NCBI RefSeq assembly: GCF_012971745.1
Contig: NZ_CP048834.1
Coordinates: forward strand, 1,240,001-1,304,000
Length of the DNA stretch: 64,000 nt
DNA from: Starkeya sp. ORNL1
Lineage (GTDB): Bacteria; Pseudomonadota; Alphaproteobacteria; Rhizobiales; Xanthobacteraceae
Reading direction: 5' to 3'
The notes under the pieces were generated by a model. The model saw only the letters and a program-made list of their open reading frames with translations. It had not been told where the DNA came from and searched no databases. Within the stretch, counting starts at the first letter, position 1, and each line of letters starts with the position of its first letter. Position numbers and translations under genes: made by a program. This document shows positions 62,495-64,000 of this stretch, one piece after another.

Positions 62495-63511
62495 ATGCGC
62501 AAGATCGGCACGCTCATAGTCGGCACGGCTGTCGCCGGCATCCCCATCACCGATATCCGCAGCGTGCGCGGGGCGCGCATCACCTTAAGGACGTTCCGTC
62601 TCGGCGCCGCGGCCATCCTCGGGCTGGCGATGCTGGCGCTGGCAGGCGGCGCCCCGGCCTCGGCCCAGCAGATACTGGTCATGGTTCAGGGTCGGCCCAT
62701 CACCAATTTCGACGTCGCCCAGCGCATCAAGCTGATGCAGCTCACCGAACGCCAGACGCTGACCCAGAAGCAGGCGCTCGACCAGCTGATCGACGACCGT
62801 CTCAAGATCTTCACCGCCCAGCGCTTCGGCGTGGAGATGCAGGCGGGCGACATCGACAAGATGTTCGCCAGCATCGCGAGCCGCAGCGGGCGCACCGCGG
62901 CCCAGTTCTCCGAGGCACTGGCGGCGCAGGGCCTCAGCGACCGCATCATGAAGAGCAAGCTGAATGCCGACTATGTGTGGGGCAGCTATGTGCGTGGCCG
63001 CTTCTCCTCGGCCACCTCGGTACGCGATTCCGACGTATTCGCCGCGCTGAACGCCAAGGGCGCCGACACCACCCAGGCGCAGCGCGCCACCGAGTACACC
63101 ATCCGCCAGATCGTGCTGGTGGTCGGGCGCACCGCCCCACCGCAGGCGCGGGCGCAGCGCCTGGCCGAAGCCAACGCGCTACGGGCCAAATTCAATGATT
63201 GCGACGCCGGCGTCGCCGAGGCGCGCGCGATGCGCGAGGTGGTGGTGCGCGATCCGGTCATCCGTACCTCGCCCGACGTCGCCGCGCCGCTGCGCAAGAT
63301 CCTCGACGACACCCCCATCGGCCGCACCACGCCGCCGGAGGTGACCCGTGCGGGCATCGAGATGGTGGCGATCTGCAACAAGCGCGAAGTGGTCGGCGAC
63401 AGCGTGCAGAAGAAGGAAGTGCAGAGCGAGCTGCAGACCAAGCAGTTCGAGCAGCAATCCGCCCGCCTGCTGGAGGAAGCCCGCAAGGGTGCGCTGATCG
63501 AATACCGCTGA
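62495..63511 (+). CDS. SurA-like periplasmic chaperone
   Basis: A 338-residue protein with a long N-terminal extension ending in a signal segment (ILGLAMLALAGGAPASAQQ). It is followed by a SurA N-terminal chaperone domain (ILVMVQGRPITNFDVAQRIK, QALDQLIDDRLKIFTAQRFG and MKSKLNADYVWGSYVRGRFS). The second half resembles a reduced parvulin (PpiC-like) domain (ATEYTIRQIVLVVG). This lies between lptD and pdxA, the standard alphaproteobacterial surA position. It helps fold outer-membrane proteins such as LptD and porins. The catalytic state of the parvulin domain is unclear. Confidence 0.87.
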   Translation: MRKIGTLIVGTAVAGIPITDIRSVRGARITLRTFRLGAAAILGLAMLALAGGAPASAQQILVMVQGRPITNFDVAQRIKLMQLTERQTLTQKQALDQLIDDRLKIFTAQRFGVEMQAGDIDKMFASIASRSGRTAAQFSEALAAQGLSDRIMKSKLNADYVWGSYVRGRFSSATSVRDSDVFAALNAKGADTTQAQRATEYTIRQIVLVVGRTAPPQARAQRLAEANALRAKFNDCDAGVAEARAMREVVVRDPVIRTSPDVAAPLRKILDDTPIGRTTPPEVTRAGIEMVAICNKREVVGDSVQKKEVQSELQTKQFEQQSARLLEEARKGALIEYR

Positions 63512-63579
63512 CACCCGACGCCGCCTGCCGCCTCGACGGTGCTCGATCGCCCTGGTCTGGATCGAGTGGACCCAGATTC

Positions 63580-64000
63580 ATGAACGTGATCGATACCAAC
63601 ACACTGAAGCCGGATACCGCCGGACAGCGGCTTCGCACCTCCCGACAGCAGGCCCTCGTGCTCTCGCTTGGCGAGCCCGCGGGCATAGGGCCCGATATCA
63701 CGCTCGCCGCCTGGCTGCGCCGCGAAGCCGACCATATCCCGCCTTTCATCGTCGTCGGCGATCCTTCTTGCCTGGAGCGGCGCGCCGCTATGCTCGGCCT
63801 TGACGTGCCGCTCGCCACCGCGATTCGGGCCGATGCCGCCTCGAAATTCGGAGATGCCCTCCCCGTGCTGCCGGCCGGCCCCGAAGCCACCGCCGCGCCG
63901 GGCCGGCCGGACGGCAGCAGCGCCGCGGCGGCGCGCATCGCCATCGAGACCGCCGCAGGCCTGGTGCAGAGCGGAGAGGCCGCCGCGCTCGTCACCAATC
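63580..64000 (+). CDS. pdxA: 4-hydroxythreonine-4-phosphate dehydrogenase, N-terminal part (cut by window end)
   Basis: The first 140 residues of PdxA. After an N-terminal extension (MNVIDTNTLKPDTAGQRLRT) it carries the family beginning LVLSLGEPAGIGPDITLAAW and the segment VVGDPSCLERRAAMLGLDV, then AARIAIETAAGLVQSGEAAALVTN, the start of the substrate-binding region. PdxA makes an intermediate of pyridoxal phosphate. The lptD-surA-pdxA order is standard in alphaproteobacteria, and ksgA is expected next. Confidence 0.93.
   Translation, partial: MNVIDTNTLKPDTAGQRLRTSRQQALVLSLGEPAGIGPDITLAAWLRREADHIPPFIVVGDPSCLERRAAMLGLDVPLATAIRADAASKFGDALPVLPAGPEATAAPGRPDGSSAAAARIAIETAAGLVQSGEAAALVTN

Overview
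The window is chromosomal DNA, mostly GC-rich, from an alphaproteobacterium of the Hyphomicrobiales (Rhizobiales). The best guess is a Xanthobacteraceae-like lineage (Ancylobacter/Starkeya/Xanthobacter type), but the family is an inference. Evidence: an HWE-type sensor kinase, an alphaproteobacterial Porin_2 porin, DUF1236, DUF6894 and DUF982 small proteins, paired Ku proteins, GGAAC-N16/17-CGTT (EcfG-type) promoters, and the lptF-lptG-lptD-surA-pdxA order. No rRNA, tRNA or CRISPR array was seen.

Layout. (1) 0-1.6 kb: end of an HWE kinase, small stress-type ORFs and a single-domain response regulator. (2) 2.0-14.7 kb: a compact minus-strand chemosensory operon with overlapping or abutting genes. 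In transcription order it encodes a soluble receptor with two signalling tips, a triple-CheW scaffold, CheB, a HEAT-repeat protein, CheR, CheY, CheA, a STAS-like protein, a second CheY, a CheC phosphatase and a PAS hybrid kinase. (3) 14.7-24 kb: an accessory stretch with gene debris (DUF982 and RskA fragments), a LysE exporter, a Bug/TctC binding protein with a LysR regulator, and small hypotheticals. (4) 24-42.4 kb: a stress island. It has three DUF1236 proteins, two of the three DUF6894 paralogues (the third is at 0.9 kb), an ECF sigma/anti-sigma pair divergent from a subtilisin-like protease, a GspM-like stress protein, two convergent Ku genes, an SDR, a GMC oxidoreductase and a flavodoxin-fold oxidoreductase. 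Several genes lie behind general-stress or ECF promoter matches. (5) 42.4-48.6 kb: remains of a phage-like replicating element with a terminase small-subunit fragment, nine 10-bp iterons beside AT-rich DNA, an NrS-1-like primase/helicase, a divergent repressor with operator-like repeats, and two coupled small genes. (6) 48.9-49.6 kb: an OxyR-like LysR pseudogene. (7) 49.8-64 kb: ordinary core chromosome with aqpZ, dinB-like, an ABC-F ATPase, a porin, holC, pepA, and the outer-membrane biogenesis operon lptF, lptG, lptD, surA-like, pdxA (cut by the window end).

How it fits together. The chemosensory operon encodes every core step (receptor, coupling, kinase, two regulators, methylation, demethylation, dephosphorylation) but no flagellar gene, and its receptor has no membrane segment, so it probably senses a cytoplasmic cue. 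The stress island looks like part of the PhyR-NepR-EcfG general stress regulon plus a separate ECF module with its own promoter motif (GGAATAAAC-N11-TTCGTT), found at the sigma gene and upstream of a DUF1236 gene. The 42-48 kb element is probably a decayed prophage or satellite that kept its replication and immunity region.
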